This document shows, piece after piece, positions 1-11,034 of a stretch of DNA of 64,000 nt. The position numbers and the translations under genes were made by a program. This stretch comes from Agroathelia rolfsii. Its lineage: Eukaryota > Basidiomycota > Agaricomycetes > Amylocorticiales > Amylocorticiaceae. The notes beneath the pieces were generated by a model. That model did no database searches. It was not told the DNA's origin and saw nothing but the letters and a program-made list of their open reading frames with translations. The DNA lies in NCBI GenBank assembly GCA_018343915.1, contig JABRWF010000002.1, positions 4,774,001 through 4,838,000 of the forward strand, read 5' to 3'. Position 1 is the stretch's first letter. Each line of letters opens with the position of its first letter.

Positions 1-1287
1 TGATTATGATACTTTTTATTTTTTCCACCTTAGTTAGCACCTCTTTGGGTATTACTGCCTTGACATGTACTACCAACTGACGCCAGTGCTTCAGAATATA
101 AGCACGACACTCGTTTGCAATTTTAGCGCACTGGAATCAAAAAGCTCAAATGGACTCCAATTCACGGGCGCTTGCGTAGAGTTTGCTAGTTTATCAAAAA
201 TGTTTGGATATTCAAATATCCCTACGTCGTGGATAAGTATATTAAAAGCTGTTTTGTTGGTAACGGCGGTCTTGTTATCGGATTCATTTCTGGTGCACAT
301 TGTGTCAATTTTTCCCTCGGCCTAGGCTTTTTATCTGATGTATATATTTCAGGTGTTTCGTTGCTACCATGTGTGAAATAAGCGCTATGAGGTGGTTTTA
401 TTCCCAACGGTGATCCTCGTAATTGACATTTGTACGTTGCACTTACATTCTCATACTCTAGCTTTGGTACTGAATGTTTGTACCTTTAAAGCTTTTGGGA
501 TACTTTATATCTATTTGATGGTAATATACTATTTATTCAGTTTAATGTTTATTAAAATGGGCATTTCAGGGAGCAAACCAAGGAATAGTTAATCCAGGGT
601 CTTACGGTCTTCCATTGGTTGTTTTTATCCTAATATCTCTACTTTTGAATGTCTGCTGTACATGTAAGAAATCCACTTGACTGAACTGCAATCGTTAGAC
701 CAAGTGATATTTTATTAGTTTTAATAGCGCATGCAATCTGGAAGATACAGAAACAACTCAACACATGTCAAGATCAAGTTTCGAGTCCTCGTTCAAGTTA
801 TATGGGTCATACAATAGTAACAGTCATAGAATCAGGCACGTATTGATTTCTTCAAAAGAAATAATAATGTTTATTCGGAGACGTTAGGCGCAATCTATAC
901 GGGATGGGTTCTGGTTACGACAATATGTATATTCTTGGGCTTATTCCTGGACTTCAATGGCTCTGATAGCCCATCTTATGTCTGCCAGTCTACAGTGAGC
1001 ATTTTTCTAGTACATTTTGTGTAAACAAAAATTTTATAACCTTGAAATAGATGGTGCAAATAATTGTGAGGTCTTTTTTTGCGGCAAAGTTTTTCGCTGA
1101 ATATACCAAATGTGCATATGGATATGACCCAGGCAATTACAGTATGTGGAATGATGATAATGTAACGTAGCTTGGCTGACTCTTGTCACTATTGTAAACT
1201 CCATAGTTTTCTTTAATTATCGCTCAAATTGGTCAAGGCGTTAGCATAGATGATAGCCAAGCCGAATTGACATACACGCCTGTATGA
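1..1287 (+). pseudogene. Seven-TM family copy A, decayed, 5' end outside window
   Basis: Exons 2-10 of a seven-TM family can be aligned with copies B, C and D: (..32), 95-292, 353-431, 462-520, 570-663, 719-835, 888-994, 1051-1065, 1133-1141 and 1207 onward. Most exons stay in phase, but exon 4 has TGA at 374-376, where the paralogues have Trp or Tyr after the VFRCY motif. The tail also ends early at TGA 1285-1287, just after the conserved IGQGVS stretch. The donor after exon 6 is GC (836-837) instead of GT. Relative to C and D, exon 5 is split by an extra intron (521-569). The 15-nt and 9-nt exons are both kept. Exon 1 and the start codon lie outside the window. The function of the family is unknown. 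The pseudogene call rests on the two stops; a sequencing error at 374-376 cannot be excluded. Confidence 0.65.
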
Positions 1288-2726
1288 TCAAGTAGTATGC
1301 ACTTCCGCACTGGGCTTTCTCATACAGAATATATCAAAATGCTTATTGGAAGTTGAAATTCTAGTCGTAAGAGCTGTAGCATACTATCATATACTCTTTC
1401 GTAACAGGCCATCTCACGCGGGCTCTGTTGAAATGTCTGTACAGGATTCGGGTTTGGATGACATGCAGATTATCAGCCTGAACCCGAGCTCCAAAGGCCC
1501 GCGTGAGGACGAAAAAAAACAAAACAAAGGACAATGCGATCAAAACTCAGATGGGCCAGGCTTCAAGCTTCACGTCACCCAAGTGTGTATACTTGAGGCT
1601 CTCGACATCAGAGAGTGTGGCGGCTAGTACTGCTGATAATATATGTATTAAATTTGGTGTAAGCATCCAAAACTCATCATTCTTGTCTGAACTCGATCAG
1701 AGAGTGTTCAATTCTCATTTTAAGTCGTGGTGGTAGGTGTAGAGGTGCGACACTCCCAGAGGATTGTCACAGATAACTTAAATGAGCGATATAAACAAGC
1801 TAAGCGGTCGACTCAAAACTGAAGTACACTGGCACAAAGGTAGGACTGTTTACATACGTATGAAAATAGAATAAAGATGATATGATAAAAGTTATTGCCA
1901 AGTCCAAGATCTGCACGACCGGAAATTTGGTGTGGCTTGGTGCAGTTTTACATGAGAAATAAAGCTAATAAGGGCCATTACTATCTCCTGCGGTCGCGTT
2001 TCTCAGTGCATATAGCCACCTCAGTCTTGGTTTGTCCCATCCACCTTTAGCATAACATAAAGGAAATTTTAAGACACATTCTCAATGCACTTTCATCCCC
2101 TGAGTTCCTGCACGGGCCAGCAGTTGAGTGACCGTATGACTTAAGCATCGCACTGGCACGAGTCGCGGCACAATGCACACCACCCCATGCGGCTCCAACC
2201 CCAAACCCTATTTTTTTCCTGCTGTGTACTCCGTGAACTCCATAGTATAGTAAAGATACCGTTTGGCCTCGTTCACTGAGGTTTATTAGTTATGTAGCAT
2301 GAGACATGCGATTATATGACCTAAAATTGATTCCGGACGTATTATCTCATTTATCATTAATTCTGGGATAAATGTATGAATATGCATCGATGCTGTTCTG
2401 CTAGTAAGCAATGCACTATAATAGTTGATCAATATTTGATTTCTTGCGGATTTCCTTATTTTTTTACTCCAAAGGTCAATAATTACCTCGGAGCCTCAGA
2501 GATCAGATCAGTTTATCATGATGACCTGCCATCTCTTATATAAAAGGTTGGATGCAAGTCAAGATGGGGATACTTGGTACCTTTTCCCTCTTCTACAATC
2601 CCCAGCACTATACCGCACACCGCCCAGACGTCAATTCTACTTCTATTAGTAGCGCACTATACTGTGGCTACGTGTGGTTACATCTACTAAGCTGTGATAT
2701 CTTTTTTAGATTGTTACGCCATAATT
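1288..2726. other. Intergenic, no supported gene
   Basis: No reading frame here has convincing coding character. The first 450 bases look like decayed 3' sequence of copy A: a stretch near 1687 (gtctgaactcgatcaga) recurs near 4545 after copy B, which supports A and B being a tandem duplication. A TATA-like run (tatataaaa) lies at 2537-2545, 182 bases before the start of copy B. Confidence 0.5.
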
Positions 2727-4494
2727 ATGTTTGACTCCGAACTTACGGGTGTGAATACCTTGCAAATGGCTCCTCTGACAGAGACTTTTCTGTATTGTTA
2801 GTATAATCTGCCAGTCTACAAGTTTGCTCTTACAAAAGTCATTTTGGCTAAACATGGCATTAAAAATACTCAGGAATATACCTCACAATATTTTATCAAT
2901 CCTTAAAAGTTCTTCGCACCAAACGACGGCAAAGCTACAGTAGTACTGATCATCTGTATCTGATGACCATAGTGTTTTTTATTTGCTCGACTCTGGTCAG
3001 CGCCTCTCTAAGGGTTATAACTTTGTCATATGCAACAACTAATACTTCTATATTAGAATATTTCCACTACACTTGCTTGCAATTTCAGTGTATTGAAGTC
3101 CGATGATAGCTCAAACATGCTTGAATATACGGGAGCATGTCTAGAAGGTGCCATATTGATCAAGTTGACTTCGAATACTACGAATATTAGTATTGCTGTG
3201 CCCCAGATCACTTTATTGAAGGCGGTCTTATTGGTGACGACTGTCTTGTTGTCTGATTCATTTCTGGTACCTGGAAACGACTCGATTTTCCTGTAAATTT
3301 TATTTTTGATGCATTTTAACAGGTATTTCGTTGTTATATCTTGTATAATAAGCAATTCAAGGCGATACTGTTGCCAATAATGACCCTTCTAGTCGATACT
3401 GGTTTGTCGTTGCTGAATCCATTATATCTCTGATGCCGATGCTCACTACATCCACCGTTTGAAGTTTTTGGAATGATATATTGCTTAGGTGTGGTAATAT
3501 TATAGTAATATTGAAAATTTTAGACGTCTACTAACATGTCTAGAGTAGGGAAGAAACGGCTCTTATCATAGTGTGGGGCCGATGAGTCTTCTTGATGAGG
3601 CTTTTATCCCATTATCCTTCATTATGAATCTTTACTGCACTCGTAAGGGGATCTACCTAACTGTTTCTTCCTATAAAATATGTTAAGCTATGTATTCTAG
3701 TTTTGATAGCGTACAGAATCCGACAGGCGCAGAAGCAGCAGGATCGACTTACAGGGTTAAGGCTCAGCCACCTGAATCATGTGATGGTAAGCGTCTTAGA
3801 ATCGGGTATGTTTCAGTTCCTTAAGATTACTGCAATACCATGAACTCGAACTTGTTTTCTAGGGGCAATATACACTTCTTGGATGCTTGCCACGGGAATC
3901 ACTATATCAATCAGTCTTTATATCACCAGGATGCTTCCTTACGTCTTCCTAAACGCGGTGAGTGTAGCCAGTGAATTTTTTGTATTAATTTCACGATTCG
4001 TTAAAGTACTGTGATAGGTAGTACAAATAATTGTGAGGTTATCTCTTCTTCGACGATGTGTTTTAACGTAGTTTTCTTCTTTCTTTTAACCAATACAAAA
4101 CTAGGGAATCACAGTATGTCATAAATGCTCGTATAGTAAATAAACACTAAACTTATCTCTATCACTATCACCAAAACCATAGTTTTCTCTTATAATTTCA
4201 CGAATAGGTCGAGGCGTCAGCACAGGCGACAGTCAAATAGACCAGCCACGCATCAGATCAAGTATACGCTTCCGCGCCAGAACACCTCACACAGATCCTA
4301 TTTGGATGTCTGCGTTAGATTCCAACTCAGATATTGCCAACTCGAGCCCTGAAAGTCTCCCAAGTGAGAGTGAAAAGCCACACGACAATTCAATCAGGAT
4401 AGATCATGCATTACTGGCAAGCTTTGAACCCCCCGAGCCTGCATACTTGGAGCCCTCTAGACCTGGAGGTGTGATGGCAGGTCAGTACTACTAA
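2727..4494 (+). pseudogene. Seven-TM family copy B, probably non-functional
   Basis: Exons read by comparison with C and D: 2727-2796, 2874-2995, 3057-3266, 3323-3401, an unclear exon 5 (about 3470-3650), 3701-3805, 3863-3957, 4018-4032 (15 nt), 4105-4113 (9 nt) and 4183-4494. Exon 1 starts MFDSELTG. It ends TAT-T before the donor, where C and D end TAT-G; joining this T to the GA that opens exon 2 gives TGA. The exon 5 region (3468-3650) aligns with copy A only with a change of frame near 3560. The rest, including the IGRGVSTGDS C-terminal motif and a hydrophilic tail of about 80 residues, is open. Function unknown. Non-canonical splicing at exon 1 could rescue the first defect but not the second. 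Confidence 0.6.
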
Positions 4495-5473
4495 CGACAC
4501 ATTTGCGGTGAATCCGGTATAAATCTCTAAATTTTATTACTCTAGTCTGAACTCGATCAGAATTATTGCGTTGTGAGCCACAGTGTGGTGGCGTGGAGTG
4601 GCTTTATCTCGTCTTACACTACTCTTACGACTGCATGTGTCCTTGCGGTCCGCATAGAGTAGAGGTAGAAAGTGGAAAAATGTGAAGGCATGATAATCAG
4701 GAATAGAAAGCTGCAATAGAATGTCGCATACAGTTGGTATACAGAATGTTGGACAAATTGCTGCCTGGCGTGCTCAGTAGGAAATTACTAAAACCATGTA
4801 CCAATGGCCTAGCGCTTGCCGCTGTTTGGCTGAAACCCCTACTGTACAAAACTCTGTCAACTTCGCCAACGATACCACATGCTCAGATATTCAAACGCCT
4901 CAATAGGTCTTCACATGACTGCCGGCGGCTCATTACAAACAGTTTTTACAAATAGATACTAAAGCTGTGTCTATCTTCTTTCTCTCAGAGACGGACTGAT
5001 TTCCATCATTTTGAAATACTCTGAGTGCCGTATGTACGCCATCTTTTGGCTTTTGATTACCCCAACGCTTTCTCTTACCAAAGAAGTCAAGGAAAATACT
5101 GGTTACTGGAATAATTCGATAGCCGGCATCAGTGGAATCACTGCCTATGTGCTATTTGAAGATAATATACGCCCTTAGCCGCGTGGTTTTTATTTATTCG
5201 GTGGTCTTGCTTGTCCTGTTCAGAGATGGTGCTTCAACTGGTTGTAAATATTTTTCTCAGGTCTGATGTATGATCATTTTATTCAAATATAACTTGAGTG
5301 ATTTCTCATCTCACCTTGTACTACTTTCTATTTTTGGCTGGAAACGCCTAACCAATCCCACTTTGACCAGTGTACTGATAATGTCGCACCCTTGCTCCTG
5401 TGCAAAGCTTGTCCTTCTAACTCCCTTATTGAGCGCTTGAGCTGCTGCGCAGGGAATAGGCGCTCTTTGCGCC
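4495..5473. other. Intergenic, no supported gene
   Basis: Short open frames here show no recognisable motif and no consistent splice structure. The first about 100 bases resemble the sequence downstream of copy A. The rest is presumably the upstream region of the LysM gene. Confidence 0.45.
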
Positions 5474-5480
5474 TATAAAT
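5474..5480 (+). promoter_or_regulatory. TATA box of LysM gene
   Basis: TATAAAT in the context gcgcctataaatcc, 99 bases upstream of the LysM start codon. Spacing is plausible for a fungal core promoter with a short leader. Confidence 0.45.
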
Positions 5481-5578
5481 CCACAGTCTGTAGCTCTGGT
5501 CTCTACATAACACTCGTCGAGCGCAAAATTTCCCTCCTCGCTCTCCTCTATTTGTCTCTTCCTTTTATCGCCATAATC

Positions 5579-6195
5579 ATGTTTTCTCGTCTCATCTCCG
5601 TGACCTTAGCTGCTCTGGCTACTGCTGCTGTTGCTGTCAACATCCCCCGTGCTTTGCCTACGGGATGTGACCGTACCTACACAGTTCAACCTGGCGATAC
5701 CTGCAATGCCATCTCTGCTGCCAATAATGTCTCCACGTTAGTACACCATATTTTCGCCGCATTAGACTAGTTTTACAGATTCAATATTTACAGCTACCAG
5801 CTCGCAGTAGTTAACAACGGCACTATTAATTCATATTGTGACAATCTTTATCCCGATGAGGTCATTCCGTCTTCTATCATTTGTTCTTGAATATATCCCA
5901 AGTCTCAAATACATCATCTTAGGTAATTTGCTTGGGTATCGCAGGACAAGACTGCAGTACAACATATGTTATGCAATCCAGTGACACTTACTATACTATT
6001 GCTGTCGGGGCTGGTACGACAGTAACTACCTTGCTCGCCAACAACCCGAATGTGAATGCCAATTGCACAAATATTTACCCTAATGAACTAAGTGATATAC
6101 ATGAAATTAATGAAAACCCAATTCAAATTCAAAGCGCTGATTGTGACACATTTAGGTTTTGTGTACTGCCCCATATGATGTTTATGCATAAATAA
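5579..6195 (+). CDS. Secreted LysM-domain protein, damaged third donor
   Basis: Exons 5579-5736, 5794-5860 and 5923-6195 give 165 residues. Residues 1-20 form a signal peptide (MFSRLISVTLAALATAAVAV). The first LysM repeat (YTVQPGDTCNAIS) begins near residue 33 and continues through exon 2. Exon 3 carries a second repeat (TTYVMQSSDTYYTIAVG) ending in NCTNIYPNE. LysM modules bind chitin or related glycans; in fungi such small secreted proteins act in the wall or at the host interface. After YPNE a donor GTAAGT is expected, followed by a VLCTAP exon at 6156; the sequence reads CTAAGT at 6087. As read, translation runs on into an unrelated tail and stops at 6195. Its second repeat has Tyr where the first has Cys (SGDTC versus SSDTY). 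It may be a recent pseudogene or carry a sequence error; the LysM identity is firm. Confidence 0.75.
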
Positions 6196-6742
6196 GTTGA
6201 ATCCGGGATTTTACTCCCTTCTAGAGGGTCTTCGTTGTAAATATACTGCTGTTATTCCTGGAAATTCAAATGCTTGTCCGTATTGCTGCTTGTAATGATC
6301 TATCCCAAGATGAAATTCTCGCTAAAAACTCTCAGGACAATATAACCGTCGCTATTTAAAATCAAATTTCTTAAATTTGTTATCGTATAACAATGGCAAG
6401 ACAGAAATTGAGGTTATATCGGGGAAGTTCCGAAATGTCAGATATCAAGGGTACATACATGGTCGCCGAGATAGTGAAAAAGTCGTGTCAGGATAGAAAA
6501 CGTGGCTGGGGGTGACAATTGCACAGCAATGACCAAATAATCCGTAAGATGTGCAAAAAAATTTAAAGATAAGACAAAACACTAGGGAAGGGCATATTCA
6601 AGTATGATAGTGCATGGGAGTGTATCTTGTCATGATGAAAAAAATCCTCGGGTCCAAATAGCGTACGGTTAAATTGTAGAAAGCTGAACATAGTCATACT
6701 TGCTTCAGCATTTTGTCCATTGTCGTAGTTCTGTCAGGAAGT
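6196..6742. other. Intergenic
   Basis: 3' flank of the LysM gene. A further short exon after tttag at 6155 or cttctag near 6226 is possible but cannot be fixed. No other signal seen. Confidence 0.4.
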
Positions 6743-7282
6743 TTACGCAGTCAGTTGCTCCTGTTCAAGGATGACTTCGGGCGTAGCATCAAAAACCGCC
6801 GCTTGCCATAAAAAGGCATCAATCTCGTCTTCAATATGTAAGGAGGCCGTCTCAGGGAAGGGGATAAGCATGTGTGCGAGGGCGTTGTCAATGGGCGAAG
6901 GGGTGCGCGTGCCTTCGTGGTGGCTAAGTTCGGGATCGACATGCCATATATTGCTGATAACGGTGTTGTCCATAGTTGCTGTCTCTTCGAGCGCTGTCAA
7001 TTCTTCAGGCCCAGAAAGCCATAAGATACACTCTGGTTGTATCATTCCATGCGGGAGGATGAAAGATGGCGCATACATGAAGGGATGGATAGTGGGCAGA
7101 GGAACCACACTACCCCCAGCTGGGGCCAGAGGGTAGACGACATGAGCATTATCGAAATCGACAAGAGGGCTCGCCTCCTCAGTATCTGCCGTAGCTTGTA
7201 TACTGGGGCGAAAGGGTCCGCGCACAGCTTCGATGTCTGCGGTATTCTCAGTGGGAAGAGTAGTAGACTGAGGGGTGTCCAT
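6743..7282 (-). CDS. Hypothetical protein, single exon, 179 aa
   Basis: An uninterrupted minus-strand frame from an ATG at 7282 to a stop at 6743. The protein is rich in Pro, Thr, Ala and Glu and acidic overall, with no signal peptide, membrane segment or domain that I recognise. Composition and length favour real coding over chance, but overlapping frames in the same stretch are also fairly open. The first 70 residues look disordered; the C-terminal part (HIEDEIDAFLWQAAVFD) could form an amphipathic helix. The neighbours give no functional hint. It could be one exon of a larger gene. Confidence 0.45.
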   Translation of the reverse strand: MDTPQSTTLPTENTADIEAVRGPFRPSIQATADTEEASPLVDFDNAHVVYPLAPAGGSVVPLPTIHPFMYAPSFILPHGMIQPECILWLSGPEELTALEETATMDNTVISNIWHVDPELSHHEGTRTPSPIDNALAHMLIPFPETASLHIEDEIDAFLWQAAVFDATPEVILEQEQLTA

Positions 7283-9247
7283 CTATTTCGTTCTCTCAAG
7301 CGTTCCTAATGAATAGAGCGGAGCGTCACAATCACGCCCCACAATAAAACAGTAAAAGGTGGGGTGTTGATACAGAGGGAGCGCCTGGTAGGAGAATCAA
7401 GAGGCAAAGAGGTAGATGGAGGTGGGGCCAATCGACCGCGGTTCCGTCATTCCTTTTGAAGCGGAGCGGAGGACAATCCCGGTGAGCTAACCAGCACTTC
7501 CAAGCTCCATATAAAGCCGCCCAGGCTGTAAATGGAAGAGATTGGCGTGATGAGCTTGCTCGTCAGTCAGCAATGGTTGTCGTCGAGAGGACAAACTCAA
7601 ACAACGATCCAGATCCGCTTCCGGGACTTGGATCACGTGCTAAATCCTTTTCTTTCTTTCTTTTTTAAATTTATTTAAAGTCCTATCATGCTACTAAGGC
7701 AAACCGGACTCCAGGAGATATTCTGTCTCTGGGCGGTGGCTAGTGATAGGTGACTAAAGTGGGAGGGAAACAGTGGGTGCAGTAGGATAGTGGTTAGGCC
7801 AAGTTTGGTGTGCGAGAGCAATGTGAGAGAGTGTGCCAGGTAGCTTCGGCGCGGAATCGATATCTAGAGCCGTAATGAGGAAAAAAGAGAAAAGAATGGT
7901 AAGGAGAAATGGAAATATCATGTGCTGAGCCCAAGATTGAACACGAGACTCAAAAACGCACGACCATTAGACTCACAGCATGTAACAGGTGTACTGCTCG
8001 GCGAACGGAATCCCCCTTCGGCTCTGCTGCTATGACACCTCAATCTATGCTATGCTGGTGTTTCGTTGGTAACTCCCGATTGATTACCGGTATTCTGTAG
8101 TGCACTGGCACCAGCGCTCCGACGACAAGGCGTTCCTTACCTTGAGTCTTGTCAATGAATCGACGTGACGTGATAGCTGTGCTTTAGCTTTTTGACACAT
8201 TCAAGTTATGTCTTAGGCATAATGCCACGAGCCGTGCATTCCTTGAAATCTCTACCACTACACCGGTAACTCTTCCAGTCGGCCTTATTCATTTGCAAAA
8301 TTTCCGGAACAGTAATTAATGTTCCTTAATAACAGATTTCCCGGTTGTTGGATACTGTTAATAGATCAACAAGGGGAATCGTATACGCCAGTTATCAAAG
8401 CTAGTTTTAAATTTGAAGACGGGTCAGTTTTTATCAATATCTCGGCAGACTTTTTTGCTTTATTTTCAGACTGCATATGCCGTTAATTGCAGCCTACTAT
8501 TAGCATGCAACTAACGCAATCTATTATGAACGATAATTGCATCGAATTAATGCGGTAGTATAGGCGGAGAAAGCTGTGGCTTACCAAAAATCATACTAGC
8601 ACTCTTAGTATCAAGAATCATCTCTGTGTCATGAGGGAAGGCAATCCTAACTTGGCCGTATATCACTAACAGAAGGTTGTAATGTCTCCTGCGTTCTATA
8701 AAGCATTTACGCACTGATCACATATATATTCATAAACAGTTGACAGATTGTAGCATTGGCAACATAACGTTGAAGTTTATGAGCATGTAGCACTGCACAG
8801 GTGTAGTTTGATTGATTAGGATGTATTTGGATGCAACAATCGCAAAAGCAAGAGAATTTAGATATGTACACCGGGAGTGTTTAGACTCTGTCGGATGCAG
8901 GAAATAGATATTCTTAAGGTGTACTAACTTGGAGTGACACAAAACTATTGGATCCCTTCACGACAGTGAAGAAAGACGATAATTTTTTGTTTTTAAATAC
9001 GTATGCTACTTCACATAAAATCAGAACGATGATTCCCCTTCCCCCACTAGTACTGACAATGCAACTTCAATGTATTCCATATGTCCTAATTGCTTAGTGT
9101 TGTCCTTACATATCATACCAAAATTAGACATCTGAGAAGCTTATTAACCTTTTATGCTTTGCTGAAGACTGCAGAAAGAATGGATCAGCACTTTAGGTAT
9201 GCCATTATTTTTCTATATCTTGGTAATACTCACCCTTGATCGTTGGG
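7283..9247. other. Intergenic, no supported gene
   Basis: About 2 kb without a convincing gene. 7283-7700 is probably the promoter side of the hypothetical gene and includes a pyrimidine-rich run near 7650. The rest is AT-rich with scattered stops in all frames, ending in the 3' flank of copy C. Confidence 0.45.
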
Positions 9248-11034
9248 TCATACATGCGTATCCATTGGAATTTCCGAGTCCAATTTGATACTGGTATCAT
9301 GGGTTGACATAACACTGGCCTGGAAAGATGGGTGTTCATGACTCCCCAGCTCAATATCGTCGTTGTGCCAGACATCTTGGCCAATCATAATCTGAATTGG
9401 CTGGGCACTCGCAGATTTCCGGAAGCCACTAACAGGTGTGGGACCTGAACTCACAAAGGGTCTATCATGGAGACGCGTGCTAGACTGTCCAGTGCTTCTA
9501 TCTTGCATTTGACTATTCCCTGTGTTTTCTCCCCGACTAATGCGAGAAATGATGATAGAGAACTAAAAGGATAATAATAACAAAAATAAAATAGCAATAA
9601 TTTAATGGCAGCATTACCTGGAAATAAGAGGTTGTTTCTTACCGTTATTGCCTAGGAGAAGTAGTATCGTTTAATTGCAATCTTAGCATTACCAACAATT
9701 ATTAATAAATGTATAACCATCCTTGCTTACAATAATTTGGACAGTCTAGATATTTAGTCAAAACGAATGCTCAATGGATATTTATATTAAATGGCTTAGT
9801 AATGCTTACAGTATCCTGGAAGAGAATATATGCTGCAGACAAAAAATATGTAGCTAGTAAAGCGATCATCCAAACTGAGTAAATAGCACCTAAAATGTAA
9901 GGGATTGAGCACTGTTGACCACTTATATTGCTCGAGAGAATTTCAATTTAATACCAGATTCAATAATAGTCACAATAGCATGTCTTACATACCCAGACTG
10001 AGAGCTCTTTTGATGAACTCGCCTTTGAATCTTCCAGATTTGAAATGCAATCAAGACTAAATTTTCCATGAGATATAAATACCCTTGTATAAGAACAAAA
10101 GATACTTACGAGTACAGATGATGTTAAGAGAAATAGTCACCGAGAAAAGCGCAACTCGTGAAGCAAAGAAAGTGCTATCCAGTGTCTTGTAGTAGTACGA
10201 ATCAAAGTTTATATTAGAATAGCCTGAGGCTTCCGATTCGCTGAATTTGACATCATATACTGTGTCGGACAAAAAAAGACCCCCAATCGCTGTAAAAAAA
10301 AAATGCATGAAATTGCAAAAAACGCTTCATAGACTAAGTTGTCGATCCAGATCAACTTCATACACACCTATATCGGCCATGAAAGTTATCAATGGAAATA
10401 CAGCCGCATTTAGACGTCTATTCCATACTACATAACATCGGAAAACCTATGATGAAAGCTTTCCATTAATTTTCAAGTCCTCTGTATATTGCATAGATTT
10501 TGAATTACCAAAAATGCATCAGATATAAGGATTGCTATCACAAATAGAGTATTTTTTAGGGCAAATACCCATAAATACATAGACGATCTGGGTGAGGGTT
10601 CCCAGATCATAAATCCTACAGGTATATTTAACAATTGATTATCGATGATAAAAAATTGTTTAAAACTGCAAAATACAGTGGTTGCTAAATTCTGGTATGA
10701 TATATATATATATATTATAAACAAATAATATAGGCCATAATGTATATTCCTCCTTACCAGAGAAGCAATTAAGAAGAGGATAATCAACATGCCATACAGA
10801 TAAGTCACTTGGGTCATATAAGCACGGCTAGTGCCTTTATCTCGTCGAATTGCATTCAGGATCTGAATACATCTGTAAAAAACCGCTAAATAACCTCCTG
10901 TATTGAATAATAAGAAAATTAAGTCATAAAAGCCCAGGTATTGTGCCATCACCATATAGGAGCATCTCTACTAAAGATGTTGCTTGTATAGCAGCATAGT
11001 AAGGATCATCGTAGGAATGGTAAGATTCAGACAT
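9248..11034 (-). CDS. Seven-TM family copy C, intact, 10 exons
   Basis: complement(join(9248..9562, 9643..9651, 9731..9745, 9810..9889, 9955..10056, 10110..10289, 10368..10446, 10509..10691, 10758..10897, 10953..11034)) sums to 1185 nt, an open frame of 394 residues. All junctions are GT-AG and all phases agree. Seven hydrophobic stretches can be followed, among them LIILFLIASL, LFVIAILISDAFLV, AVFPLITFMADI and the last helix TVQIIAITFSIIISRI, which is assembled from three exons including the 15-nt and 9-nt ones. The VFRCYVVWNRR motif follows helix 3. The roughly 90-residue tail is hydrophilic and Ser-rich. This matches an abundant uncharacterised Agaricomycete integral-membrane family with a RCYVVW motif; no function is established. 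It is the best-preserved copy in the window and served as template for A, B and D. Confidence 0.82.

Noticed and set aside
1346..1736. Overlapping open frames after copy A
   Set aside because: Part of the decayed 3' flank shared with copy B; frames are not conserved between the two copies.
4734..4955. Open frame of 73 codons
   Set aside because: No motif, no splice partners, no paralogue support; compatible with chance.
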